From Scenedesmus sp. ARA3 (taxonomy: Eukaryota; Chlorophyta; Chlorophyceae; Sphaeropleales; Scenedesmaceae), in assembly GCA_004335835.1 (NCBI GenBank), contig RWJK01001984.1, positions 78,409 to 142,408 of the forward strand: DNA of 64,000 nt, written 5' to 3'. Positions within the stretch are counted from its first letter, which is position 1. Each line of letters starts with the position of its first letter. This document shows, in pieces, positions 1-10,791 of this stretch. The position numbers and the translations under genes are program-made. The notes beneath the pieces were generated by a model. The model was not told where the DNA came from. It did not search any database and saw nothing but the letters and a program-made list of their open reading frames with translations.

Positions 1-197
1 CAGCAGCATAACACTGGCGATGCTCAGGCTGCTAGTGTGATGCGTTGGGGCCATGCTTGCACCTGTGTGTGTGCTGGTATGTCTTATGGAGTAAGGGCGA
101 GGGCGGTGCTGCCAGCATCTGTTGCTTGGAGCTCCACTGCGCCTGACCCATCAGCTTGTTGCTGCTGCTGCTACCACTTCTGCATCTGCCTGCTGGC

Positions 198-229
<32 letters not shown>

Positions 230-244
230 GCCTGCTGTTCCCAG
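1..244 (+). other. Intron of the CASTOR-like gene (5' end outside window)
   Basis: No coding stretch fits the protein here. The sense strand is T/G-rich, like the other introns of this gene, and ends in a CTG tract followed by the acceptor at 242-244. Confidence 0.5.
199..229 (+). repeat. (CTG)n tract before a 3' splice site
   Basis: About 10 CTG units end 15 bases before the acceptor AG at 243-244, in the sense orientation of the channel gene. Confidence 0.85.
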
Positions 245-2310
245 AGCAATGACGCGATGCCGCTGCTCAAGTTTGTGCCCAGCAAGCCGGTGCTGCCGCT
301 GCCCTCACACAGGCGAGTGGCTGCGCTTGGCTGTCGACAGGAAGGCTGTGTGCAGCATGTGAATATGCCAAGAATACATCAAGCTAAACCAAGACCGGCA
401 GCCGCATCATGTGCAACCCAGGGCCTGCATACAGGCAATTGGTGATCTGCTGCACTGCAAACCTCCTGGTCCTTGCAAATTGCAGCATATTAGAATTTGC
501 GCTGCTGTTGCTAATGTGACAGCTATCACCGTGTACTTTGTGCAGGCTGAACGCCACGCGTCTGGCCATGCTGGTGACACGCCCCGTGGTCAGCCACCTG
601 ACAGACACCATGTGGGACTTCTCCAACAGCAGCGCAGTCTTCATGCACCACTTCCCGCAGCTGGCAGGGAGCACAGTGGCAGGTGGGGCGGCGGCTGCCT
701 GACAGCCTGGCATCAATTTACACCTGAAGGGCGTGTTATAGCTGAACCTCCAAGCTGGTGAATGGAGATGTAGAGGCTTATGTGAATATTGCTGACACAT
801 CGAGCAGCTTGCTGTGTTGCTCCTTCTGCGCCTTAGCGTCTTCATGCACCACTTCCCGCAGCTGGCAGGAAGCACAGTGGCAGGTGAGTTGGCTAGGGGC
901 GGCCTGGCAGCGCAGCGGCAGGCTGAGGCGAACAGGCCTGCGAATCTGCTAGAACCAGTTTGATGAGCACACGCGAATGGTGCAGGGCAGCGACTGGAGA
1001 TAACGGTTGCATGCAGTGCTTGTGCTGCACCCTGGCGCTGCTGCACCCTTCAGCAGTCAGAACATAACACACAGTTCTTCAATTTGGTTCACCACTGCAA
1101 CCCATACGGATTTGCTTGGTGCTGTTGCAGACGTTGCCCTGCGCTTTGAGGATGGCATTCTGATTGGCCTGCTGGAGGCCTCCACCGGCTTTGTGCTGAT
1201 CAACCCGCCCCCAGGCTACACGCTCAGCGCTGACGAGCACCTCATCCTGCTGCGGCCCACGGCTGCCTGCGAGGTGCGGCACAGCCGGCAGCAGCAGCAG
1301 CAGCGGCAGTGGTAGAACGTGCAGATTTTTAGCACCAAGTTGGCATTTAGCTGCAAGCACACGCTATGTCATTTGGCAATGGCAGAGGCGGCAGCAGTGG
1401 CAGTTGTGATTGGGGTTCCAATTGTCGCGCGATCGTACGGCGGTGGCCAGATACCTTGCACGCTCTGCATCCCACCTGTCTCTGCCCTGCCCGCTCTCAC
1501 ACACTGCAGGCTGACGTGCAGCCGCTGCCAGTGCCAGTGTCTGCACCCATCGGCAGCTACAGCGCGGAAGCAGCAGCAGCAGCGTGGCGCCAGTCTCAGC
1601 AGTCGCTCAGCATGCCCATGGTCATCAGCTGCGGCTGCGCTGATGCAGATGAGACACCGCTGGAAGACATGGGCCAAGATGCTGCTGCTGTTGACGACCC
1701 TGTGGGGGCCATGCAGCAGCACCTGCAGCAGCAGTTCGTGGTGCAGCAGGGGCAGCAGCAGCAGCAGCAGCAGCCGCATCGGCTGGGCCAGGAGCAGCAG
1801 CAGCCGCAGCTGCTCGGCCAGGAGCAGCAGCAGCAGGAAGGGTTTGATGCGCTCAGGCGGCAGCTGCTGGAGCCGCAGCAGCAGCTGCAGCGCCAACTGC
1901 AGGACAATGCACAATCGGCAGCTGCAAACGGCAGCAGCAGGAGCACCGCCAGCAGCAGCAGCAGCACTGTAGCACAGGGCAGCAGCGGCAGCAGTAGTAG
2001 CAGCAGGGCTGTCACGAGCAGCAGCGATGTTAGAAGGTCAGCGGCTGCAGGCAGCTCAAACGGTGCTTTGACTGATGGTGGTTGTTCAGTGATGTCATGG
2101 GACCTGGATGACAGCAGCAGTGACCTGCTGCCTTCACAGGGGGTGATGGACTTGCTACAAGGGACCAGGTGGGCCAAAGCATCATCTTGCCTGCACATGC
2201 TTCTTGCGACCAGTTGCATCTCCAATCAGCACGTCTGCCTTGGCAGTGACCAACTGCTCACCAGCTACAACCCTAACACCCTAACGTGCCACGTCAGGCA
2301 CACCACCGTT

Positions 2311-2374
<64 letters not shown>

Positions 2375-5013
2375 CCTGGCGTGGCCAGCTGCCGCATGTT
2401 CTCCCTGGCTGAGGCCAGCATGCAGCTGAGCAGGCTGGCCCCCCTGGCACTGCTGGTGCTGGGATGGGGGGCGCATGACTTCATGGCACAGCTGCTGGCA
2501 GCACTGGGCACAGGTGCGGTGCCGGAACTGCATTCTAGCAATTTTGTGAAGCATGTCATCCACACCCTTTGCTGCATAGCAGCTGCGTTGTTGCATACGG
2601 CACGCCACAGCTGCTGGCGGCACTGGGGCCACGTGCAGGGGCTGCATGTCACGGTGTAGCCTGCAACCCCATTCTGCAGCAGCTGAGCAATGTAGTATGG
2701 TGTATGAAAGGCAGCAAGTGGGTTCAGATGGGCATCTCTACACATCATGCATGCCTTGTGTGCTGCGCCGCAGGCTCCAGCGCGCTGCCAGCAGGCAGCA
2801 GCGTGACCTTTGCCAACAGCCATGCGCCTGAGGCCAGCCTGCACCCCGCCATCGCAGCAGCAGGGGGCCCGCAGGTGCTTGCTGGGCTGACTGTGCAGCA
2901 TGTGCGGCTGGACCCGCTGTCACGCGGCAGCTGGCTGGGCAAGCTGCAGCTGGATGGTGTCAAGTGAGGGGCTTGCTGCAGCTGCTGCTGCTGCTGTGCA
3001 TGTTATGTGGACATGATGTTGGCAGGGGAAAGTATGCAGTGCCATTGGCAGCTGGCTGGGCAAGCTGCAGCTGGATGGTGTCAAGTGAGGGTTGCTTGCT
3101 GTTGCTGTAGATACTTTACATGTTGTCAATACATGCTTCATCAATAGCGCTTGGTGTTGGAGTGCGCGTGTGCACCCGCCTGTTTGCAGCAAGCAAGTGT
3201 ACCCGCATGTGTGCACATGCAGGCACCAGCATGTCTAGGCTGCACTCTGCCGAGCTGATATAACCGCTACTTTAAGCCACACTCAAATGCACCATGGTTG
3301 CATTTGCTGCCCGCTTTATTGGTCCTGTCTGCTTGCAGTGCTGCCATCGTGCTGTGTGATGCAGCCTGGCGCCACTCCCTGACACCAGACCCCTTCGCCT
3401 TCAGCAACGCAGCTGCAGCAGCCGGCAATGCAGCAGTGTACAGCAGCAGCTTGTCGCCATCAGTCAACGGCAGCCTAGGTGGCTCTAACGGCAGCTTAGA
3501 TGCAGCAGGTGGTGCTAGCAGCGCATCTTCCTTATCTGCTGCTGCTGGCATGTATGGTGCTGTGGGTGGTGCCGGCAGCAGCAGCATGTATGCATTTGGT
3601 GCTGGCGGCAGCTCTGGCTTTGATTGTGATGTGCTGCAGCTGGATGCGCTGCTGCTAAGGGTGCAGCTGAACCTGCGCAGCGCACTGCAGGGCATAGACA
3701 GGGAGCAGGAGGTGAACATCATTACGGAGAAAGTTGGCACAGAGCAAGATACTCGCTTTGAAGACAAGGCTCGGTTGCCGCTGGGTGAGCGTAGGGGAGG
3801 ATGCAAGGAATGGATGCTGCTGCCTCATGTTGTGCTAAGTGCTTGTGGCACTGCTGCCTCATGCGCTGAGTGGCAAACACGCTGGTATGGGTGCGGCGTT
3901 TGCAACCGTCAAGTGTGAACAGCCGCATCGTGCTACAGTACCGCTGCCCTGCTAGTGTGGGGTGCACACAGCCAAGGGCAGGCAGTGCCTGCACCAGACT
4001 TGCAGCATGCCATTGCGCTGCTCCTCGCGCATCTGTGGCTGGCCAGTGCTGCTTCAACCCTGCAGGTGTGCTTGTCGACCTGCGCCTTGTACCTGGTGCC
4101 TGCTTCAGTCAATGCCTTGCATATCATCACCAGACTGCTCATGCCTAAGTGACTGCCCTGTGTTGCCGCAACCCTGCAGGTGTGCCCGTCAACCTGTCCT
4201 CCTACTCGGCCTGCATGCTGAGTCAGCTGGCCTTCTGCCCGCTCATGGTGCTGCCCGGCAGGAGCACTGCACGGCCCCTGGGGGCGCAGATAGATCCGCT
4301 CAGTGAGTGCCGCTTAGCTGTTTAGCGCTCTGGGCTGTCTGCGTGCTGCGTTATCAAAGCTGTGGCACTGCAGATGATGGTCATGCCTGCACCAGCAAAG
4401 CGCAGCCGCATTGCGCCAGCAACAGCTGTAGTGCACACATTTACAGGTTCTGTGCAGAAATGTTTGGGGCACATGACCTGTTGCGTTGGTTTTTGCAGGC
4501 ATGGTCACAGGCGCTCTGGCACCTGCTGCCATTGCTGTGCAGCACGCACGCCACCTTGCTGATGCCCCAAGCTCATGATGTCTGTGTTGCCTGAATCTGC
4601 TGTTGCCGCTTTGCGCTGCTGCTGCAGTTGTGGATGCTGACCTATACACAGATGTCGGCGACAAGGTGAGCTGCTGGTGCAGCGCTGCGCGGCGGCTGGG
4701 CAGCTTGCTGTTGTTGTGACACATCCACAGTTTGACTGCAGGCAGCAACCATGCTGCAGGCAACGCGCAACCTCTGCTATGGCAATCGCCAGCTGAAGAG
4801 CTTTCGCTATTCGATCTGGACAAGCCCGCCAGTGTGCAGCTTGGATGCTTTCACTGCCTGCTTGGAGCCCACTGGCAGCTGGCCTGCCTGCCTGGTGCTA
4901 TTGTTTTCTACCTACTGTGGTCACAATCTGCTGTATACCCCTTAGGGGCCCTTCTGGAGCCTGATGCGTCGCGCGCAGCTGCTGGGTCACTTTCAGCGTT
5001 CGCTTCTAGATGG

Positions 5014-5070
<57 letters not shown>

Positions 5071-5895
5071 TGATGTGTGCTGTGTGCTGCTGCGCCCCTC
5101 AGGTGTCCTTTTGGAGCCTGATGCGCCGCGCGCAGCTGCTGGGCCACTTTCAGCGTCTGCTTCTAGATGGCCTGCAGGTGCTGCTGCTGTTGTTTGATGT
5201 GTGCTGTGTGCTGCTGCGCCCCTCAGGTGTCCTTCTGGAGCCTGATGCGCCGCGCGCAGCTGCTGGGCCACGTGCTGCTGGGCTACTACCTGCTGCCCGC
5301 TGCTGCTGCTGACCCCATTGAGGCCGTGCTGTGCCCGCCTGGCGCGATGCGCGGCGAGGCGCGTGTGTGGAACAGGGGCGACAACCGGCTCAAGTTCATC
5401 GTGCTGCAGGTGGGTTAATTATCGCACATTGATGTGGTTCATGCAGTTGATGTTGTGTTCCTAGGATGATCAGCTGCGCTTTCAGCTACAGCGCAGCTTG
5501 TGTTGTGGCCGCGGACTGCTGTTAGAAGGCTTTGCCTGCAGCAATGCTGGTGCTATGGTGTTGCCCTGGATGGCGATTAAAGAAGAGTGTTTGCCTGAGC
5601 ACGCAATCGTTTGACGGCGCGCGCAGCACTTGCACAGAGCATGCCAGCCTACTACTTGCCGGCAGCACCGGCTGAAGAGTGCAATGACACGCCTCTTTCC
5701 TGCTGCTGCTTGCAGGATGCCGAGGCAGCAAACAGCCAGCAGCAGCAACAGCAGCAGCTGCGAGATGAGGCGGTGGCAGCGTCAGTGGCAGGATCAGCAG
5801 CAGCACGAGCTGCGGCGGCAGCAGCCAAGGCAGCAGCTGAAGCCTCAGCACGCTACTACCCTGTGGATGGTGGCTGGCAGTGGTGGATGCGCTGA
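245..5895 (+). CDS. CASTOR/POLLUX/SYM8-like ion channel, 3' part (5' end outside window)
   Basis: Eleven exons keep phase: 245-312, 546-682, 1131-1273, 1510-2168, 2374-2513, 2774-2963, 3339-3784, 4180-4302, 4628-4665, 5227-5409, 5716-5895 (stop TGA), giving 768 residues. The first exons read like the end of the first cytosolic RCK/NKD-like unit (VSHLTDTMWDFS, FVLINPPPGYTLSADEHLILL). A Q/S-rich linker follows (exon 4). A second Rossmann-like unit then begins (LALLVLGWGAHDF, AAIVLCDAAW, NIITEKVGTEQDTRFED, VPVNLSSYSACMLSQ, FWSLMRRAQLLG, VWNRGDNRLKFIV). Plant CASTOR/POLLUX are nuclear-envelope cation channels with a pore followed by such domains; the pore would lie upstream of the window. A role in ion flux or Ca2+ signalling is inference from the family. 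Intron 1 starts with GC (gcgagt). Several introns hold copies of adjacent exon edges. The family call is from remembered motifs, not a search. Confidence 0.72.
637..883 (+). repeat. Exon 3'-end duplicated inside the following intron
   Basis: Bases 637-682 (end of an exon) recur at 838-883 with one mismatch in 46. The real exon is followed by gtgggg; the intronic copy is followed by gtgagt, a better donor. The copies are 201 bp apart. Confidence 0.9.
2313..2370 (+). repeat. (CTG)19 tract abutting a 3' splice site
   Basis: Uninterrupted CTG units run straight into the acceptor CAG at 2371-2373 and appear to replace the polypyrimidine tract. Any polyCys, polyLeu or polyAla reading frame here is an artefact of the repeat. 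Confidence 0.9.
2926..3091 (+). repeat. Perfect 45-bp exon end/donor duplication
   Basis: Bases 2926-2970 (last 38 exon bases plus donor gtgaggg) are repeated identically at 3047-3091, 121 bp downstream. Both copies end in a usable donor (gtgagg), so two donors compete. Confidence 0.92.
4055..4215 (+). repeat. Diverged copy of an acceptor plus exon start
   Basis: The acceptor and exon start at 4169-4195 (caaccctgcag then GTGTGC) has an earlier, more diverged copy at 4055-4088. The spacing is 114 bp. The upstream copy has its own CAG acceptor. Confidence 0.6.
4946..5275 (+). repeat. Triplicated acceptor/exon-start module
   Basis: The start of exon 10 (coding FWSLMRRAQLLGH) occurs three times, at 4946, 5103 and 5227. 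Copies 2 and 3 share the preceding intron end (gcgcccctcag) and differ mainly in that copy 2 continues into a 27-base tail ending in a possible donor. Copy 1 has a degenerate acceptor (ccttag). Spacings are 157 bp (with a CTG expansion between) and 124 bp. Confidence 0.92.
5015..5068 (+). repeat. (CTG)18 tract inside the exon-10 triplication
   Basis: The tract lies between module copies 1 and 2, where copy 2/3 has only a short ctgctgctg. This looks like expansion of a pre-existing short CTG run. Confidence 0.88.
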
Positions 5896-6339
5896 TGCTG
5901 CCTGCACATGCATGTGATGCACACCGTACATTGTGTGCTGCATGTGCTGCTGCTTTGTGCTGTCTCATGCATGCTGCACTGGACGTTCTAGCCTGCCTGC
6001 CAGCTGCAAGAGATACTAAGGGTTATAACGCGTTACATGATAGTCGGGGCGATTGTCTCTGGCTTGATGAGGGTAGGGGGACATGTGGAGAAAGTGTGAC
6101 ATGCACAGAGCCAAGCATTTGCGAGCTAAGGGGCAGCTGGCACCACCTGTATAGGGGTGTTTGTGTGTCTTGCTGGTGACGGCAGTGCCATAGAACCCCG
6201 GCATTCAGGTTTGCCAAACCAAGTTGATTGCTGTGTGTGGCCAGCCAGTAGGGTTTCGCTCCCTTTGGTGACAAACAACGGAGGCATCTGGTGATGTTGG
6301 CAACTATTGTGCAGACACCACGTCTCTTCAGGACTGTAA
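5896..6339 (+). other. Probable 3' UTR of the channel gene
   Basis: T/G-rich on the plus strand like the introns of this gene, and no supportable ORF. It ends at the first TGTAA after the stop codon. Confidence 0.45.
6335..6339 (+). terminator. Candidate poly(A) signal TGTAA (channel gene)
   Basis: TGTAA is the standard chlorophycean poly(A) signal, and this is the first plus-strand copy seen, 440 bases after the stop. Strand composition flips within the next 150 bases. Confidence 0.45.
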
Positions 6340-7123
6340 CAGCGCTGCTTGCAGCTGATAACCTGTTGGCACCCTGGGTACCCCTGGACCGGTCCAGTGT
6401 AGCAGAGGTGCAGAGCTGTATATGACGACTGCAGATTGATGAGCCGGCTCATGCCCTGAGTGGGCTGAGCGTGCGCTGTCAGCAGTCACAGCAGAGCCCC
6501 AACACAAAAAAGGCGTGGCCCAACTCGGAGTTACCCATGCCCAGTCCATAGTCACCATCGTCCTGCAAGGTCTATGTGTACATGCAAATGGAAGCGCAGC
6601 ACTCGAAGCTTAAGTCAACGCCGTTGCAGAATGTCACGCAACAGGCACGACATCTAGCAACACTTTAGCTACTGCTGATATGCTCAAGGGCCGACATGCT
6701 GCGCAGCGCCAGCAGTGAGGTGCTGCAGACGGCTGCTTATATGTAACCCAGAACTCAGCTGAAGGTTCGCTGCTGCGAAAAGACGGCAGCAGGATGATGC
6801 CAATGATGACAACACAGCTCTCCTGGCAGATTGCTTTCAAGGAAGCATGTGACCACCAATGCTGTGCATCCCCTGGTAACAGAAAAACTGTGCCTGCAGC
6901 GGCCCATGCAATGGTACATGCATGCTGCCGCAACCTATAACAGCACGTCCAATCTCTCTGCAAGTTACTATGGAAGCTCAAAATGCTAGGATTGACAACA
7001 AGGCTGTTGGATCGCTGCTACAAAACAACAAGCACTGCTGCTGATGTGCAGTTGCACGCTGGCGCAGCAGCTAGATGACCCTGTAAAGCTGTTTCGGTTG
7101 AACCAAAGGGCAGCATGAAGCCA
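6340..7123 (-). other. Convergent intergenic region / 3' side of the small minus-strand gene
   Basis: From about 6480 the plus strand becomes C/A-rich, meaning the minus strand is the transcribed-looking one. I see no gene here. The ORFs on both strands have no family features. No TGTAA was found on the minus strand in this stretch. Confidence 0.35.
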
Positions 7124-7384
7124 TCATGAGCTGGTTGCTGTGTTTCTGCTTCGGTATGATGTGGTCAACGACCTGGCTAGGCTCTTGGGAGGCGTCCACC
7201 GGGCCCTACTCTCTCCTGGTGCTGCTGCTGCAGCAGCTGCTGCCTTGGCCTCCTCTTGCTTCACCAGCTGATTTAAGTTCCTCTCCATATCATCTATTGT
7301 GGTGTTGAAGTCCTTGAACTTGCTCATTATCTTGTCAGAGGCCTGGGCAAACCGCCCTTTCAACAGGTCGACCTCTGCTTGCAT
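7124..7384 (-). CDS. Small coiled-coil protein, possibly HSBP1-like
   Basis: An 86-residue ORF opens with ATG at 7384 and ends in TGA. Residues 5-45 form regular heptads (LLKGRF, SDKIM, TTIDDME, LNQL). The order RF-x3-SDKI then IDDME-x2-L resembles the core of heat-shock-factor binding protein 1, a small nuclear coiled-coil regulator of HSF trimers. After that core there is a polyAla run and a basic Ser/Thr/Arg tail that HSBP1 lacks. The ATG could lie within a larger ORF whose first exon is upstream: an acceptor-like CAACAG precedes it by two bases. If that is so, the N-terminus is incomplete here. The HSBP1 assignment rests on a short pattern and is weak; 'small coiled-coil protein' is the safe description. 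Confidence 0.4.
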   Translation of the reverse strand: MQAEVDLLKGRFAQASDKIMSKFKDFNTTIDDMERNLNQLVKQEEAKAAAAAAAAPGESRARWTPPKSLARSLTTSYRSRNTATSS

Positions 7385-10300
7385 GCCTGTTGCACAGCAG
7401 ACTGTTTATCGGAGACGAGGGTATGGCACGATACACAGTGTGATGAACTGACGATATGTGGGCAGCTGAAATAAGATGGCTTCGTAGCTCAAAAAGTGCA
7501 ACTGTTGTGGTTGTTTGAATGAGCACCGAATGTCCTGAGGCCGCGACACGGATCTACAAAACGACTGACCAATCAACTGCACCACAGCTACAGCAGTCAC
7601 AGGGAGGTAAAGCTATTCGACCGTGAGAGAATGGATGAGCCACACATGGGATGTGTTTACATAACAGTGTGTTGCATCAGTCACACTCCCAGGGTTCATT
7701 GAACTCCGTGCCAATGACACAATCAGGCACGCCACCTGAGTACCTTGCCAGCTGACACTGTAGATGATCGGCCACACTACAGCCAACCAACATTGGTAAA
7801 CGTAATGGCTACAGTTGCAGCCACTGCCGTTACGACCCACTGCCAACTTTGTCAGCACAGTTCCAAACAATGTGCGGCCCGTCCACACACCAGCCGCATT
7901 CCCTCGAGCGCACATATGCAGTATGTGAGAGATGCGCCAGCTGATTTCTTTTCAACAAGCAAACAACGATGCCATGCAATGTGCCAACTTCTCATTGCAT
8001 GACCACGCATGACAGATTTCAGCAACAAGTGCTGGCTCAACAGCACAACAGTGCTGCACAACTGCGTTCGAACTGCATCTGAAGCAGGACAAACCGCACA
8101 CCACAGCCGCTGTTCTCCAAAAGGCGCACACAAAAAGAAAGCAATCCATGGCAGAAAAGTCAGTCCAGTACAACACCAGGCAGGCTCAGCAGTGCCAACA
8201 CCATCCTTGTTCCACCCAACATGCTCTGCAAGAAGGACAGATTGTCCTGCAGCACCCCAAGCGTGCTGCATAGCACACGATGAGCACCAGGCAGCCCTGA
8301 ATCTGGCTGCAAAGCAGCACAGGAGTAGCATGTTCTGTAGTGCTTCGCCTGTTGCATATCAAACCTCCCCACAACAGGAGGACAGCGGCACGTGGGAAAG
8401 CCAAGGGATTGCTGTCGGAGCAAACCCCACCCCACACAGTACAACATAACCCAATGCATGCAACACACGCGCCAAGAGCTCACAAGTTGTGAACAGAAGT
8501 CAGCACAAGGTGCAGCACAGCAAGCCATACTGGCTACAGGCTGCTGGGTGCCGTGTGAACGAGCAGGCTGCTGCTGCTGCTGCTGTTCCTGGCGGTGGAT
8601 GCAGCCCACAACTCAACAAGTACACAGCCATACACATGCAGACGCAAGCATAACAGCACAACAGCACGGGTTCACACTGCCTTGCAACAGACCCAGCAAG
8701 CAAAGAACAAAGGTCCAGACAGGACAATGTCTGCCAGCAGCCAATGCACGGCGCAACTCAACGTGGTTGCATGGCGATACAACAACGCGACTACCGTGGC
8801 AGCAGCGCTCCAGGGCACGTCCCCGTAAGATTGCAGTGCAGTGTAGTTCATACACGCCCCAGACCGAAGCAGGCAGAGCCAAGCTCATCAACTGGAGGCA
8901 GCTAATCAGCTGCGCAAGCAGGGCACACCACAACGTCCTCTGCTGGAGCAAACTGACCCGACTGTGCCTTCACCACAGACAGGTGCCGCAGCTGCCACAC
9001 AGTGCAAGCACACCACAGGACTGCCACATCCCCGCAGTCACCAGGCGTTGTGGCAGCCGAAAGGCTAAAAACCACCAATGACGTTCAGGGCTATGGTTGA
9101 CCGTGAATGCAATGTAAAGGGCCCAGCCTAATCACAGGGCAGACCGCCAGAGGCTGGAGCTAATCAGAAAGTGGGGCAGCAGCGCCCCTCAGCTGCCACC
9201 ACCCACACTGCCCTTCACCACCACCAAAGCGCGCTGGAGCAACACTACGCATGCGATATGGCAGCCTCAGCAACCAGGAATGTGCATGCCGGCGGACAAA
9301 GAATCAGAGCAACAGCGCACAGCATGGGCAGATGCAGCGTGACTGGCAAACAGGCACACACGCTATGAATAACGCCAACAGACCAGCCTTGAAGTACAAC
9401 ACAGCACAGGCACAGGATACCCGTACATCATAACATTGCAAGAGTTTGCAAGACTGCCCAGGGTGCAGGCTCCTCACGGTTGCCACACATCCTGCTGCAA
9501 CACCAAGTTGAATCAAAACAAGCATGTTCAAAAGGCCGCACAAAGCACAGACTATGTGCTGAGCAAACAAGCGCCCCAGCAAGCAGCTGGAGCCACAAGA
9601 ATCCATTCAATCATAGCCCGGCTGTGGCAGCAGGATCACGCGAAGGGCTGGCAGCATGTGTGCAAGCCTGCGGGCTGGAGCCTGCGCAAGGGAGCATAAG
9701 TTGCAGCAAGAGGCACTTGCCCTGCCAAAAAAACTGGAAAAAGCGCAGAAGCTGCCGGTGCATGGCAGCATATGCAAGCGACAGATCTGTATGTACGTAC
9801 ATTGTATAGGTGTGTTTCCGGTCGCAGTGGGTGCGCTGGAAGACTACAAGTGTGCAGATCACCACAAGCCTCCATGAAAAATGCAGCGGCATAGCAAGGG
9901 GTGCATGCCCCGGCCGTTAAAAGCCTCACGCCGCACGGCATGTGCCAACATCACATGCCAAAGTACTGCCTTGCAGCCTTTGCTGGCAACACTATGCTGC
10001 CACTCAGGCTGCAGATGCCTAGAAACATTTGTAAGTATGTGCCACGCGTTCACCACCAACCCCGCCGGTGCAGGTCCATGTAACACCAGAGGTGTGCACG
10101 GCACAGCCTGTTAAATAGCCATCCATTGGCTCAGTGACAATTGCAGCAGGCCGCACGCCAACAGCATACGCATATGGCAGCACCAGCCTGCTGCCAAGCT
10201 TCCCGCCCTGCAAACTTATGTAAGACAGCAACCTTAGGTAAGAGTTTGACTGTGGAAAGCAAGACAAAAACACCTACAGCCGGAAGAACGCCGTGACCAC

Positions 10301-10791
10301 AAAAGGTACGGTTGTGTTATACAGTGTGCGGCAGCACTTTCAATTGTGCTGAAGCCCAGAGCGCCCCGCAACCAAACATACAACGCACACCAACCAGCCA
10401 TGCCCCCAGAACATGCTGCATCACAGGCAACAACAGCAACCAAGCCACCGAGGGGCTGCACTACAAAGGGACCAAGGGGTCCAGCCTTGAAGCTGCAGCC
10501 CAGACAGCATGCCACCAAACAGCTGTTCACATATGCACGTGCTGTAAGGTCGATCACAATTAGCTGCTTGTATGGCTCAGAATGATGAACACCGAACTCA
10601 GTTCAAACGGCTCCTCCTGAAGTCAGAGCAATGCAATTTGCACAGAAGCATCTGCACCATAGTGCCTGGCTGCTGCCAGAGCAAGCGACGGCATCAAACA
10701 CGCAGCAACTTCTGCAGCATTTGCACCTGCCGATGCAGAACAAACGGTGTACAGATCACGTACACACGCTACAATTCAGCCAGTGCTTGCT
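7385..10791 (-). other. Gene-poor stretch: probable 3.1-kb 3' UTR plus short promoter gap
   Basis: From 10791 down to about 7660 the minus strand is steadily T/G-rich, as in 3' UTRs and introns of neighbouring genes, and carries no convincing exon. Plus-strand ORFs here (for example 8392-9081) are Q/T/H-rich shadows of that composition. The first minus-strand TGTAA is at 7661-7657. The remaining roughly 275 bases to 7385 would hold the promoter of the small coiled-coil gene. A missed exon or small gene cannot be excluded. Confidence 0.35.
7657..7661 (-). terminator. Candidate poly(A) signal TGTAA
   Basis: This is the only minus-strand TGTAA found by eye between the Q-rich gene's stop (10792) and the next gene, implying an unusually long 3' UTR. 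Confidence 0.3.

Noticed and set aside
1369..1914. Minus-strand ORF of 181 codons opposite the channel linker
   Set aside because: Antisense shadow of CAG-rich coding sequence.
2271..2285. Telomere-like ccctaacaccctaac
   Set aside because: Only two imperfect units inside an intron; no array.
2281..2450. ORFs with polyCys, polyAla, polyGln or polyLeu in all frames
   Set aside because: They are translations of the intronic (CTG)19 tract. The same applies at 5015-5068, 60749-60790 and 62692-62746.
7613..7915. Minus-strand 100-codon ORF with a hydrophobic stretch
   Set aside because: No family resemblance, and it overlaps the probable poly(A) site of the Q-rich gene.
8009..9081. Plus-strand ORFs of 146 and 229 codons
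   Set aside because: Composition is the complement of a T/G-rich minus-strand UTR; no domain, no splice structure, rich in H/Q/T as expected from shadow translation.
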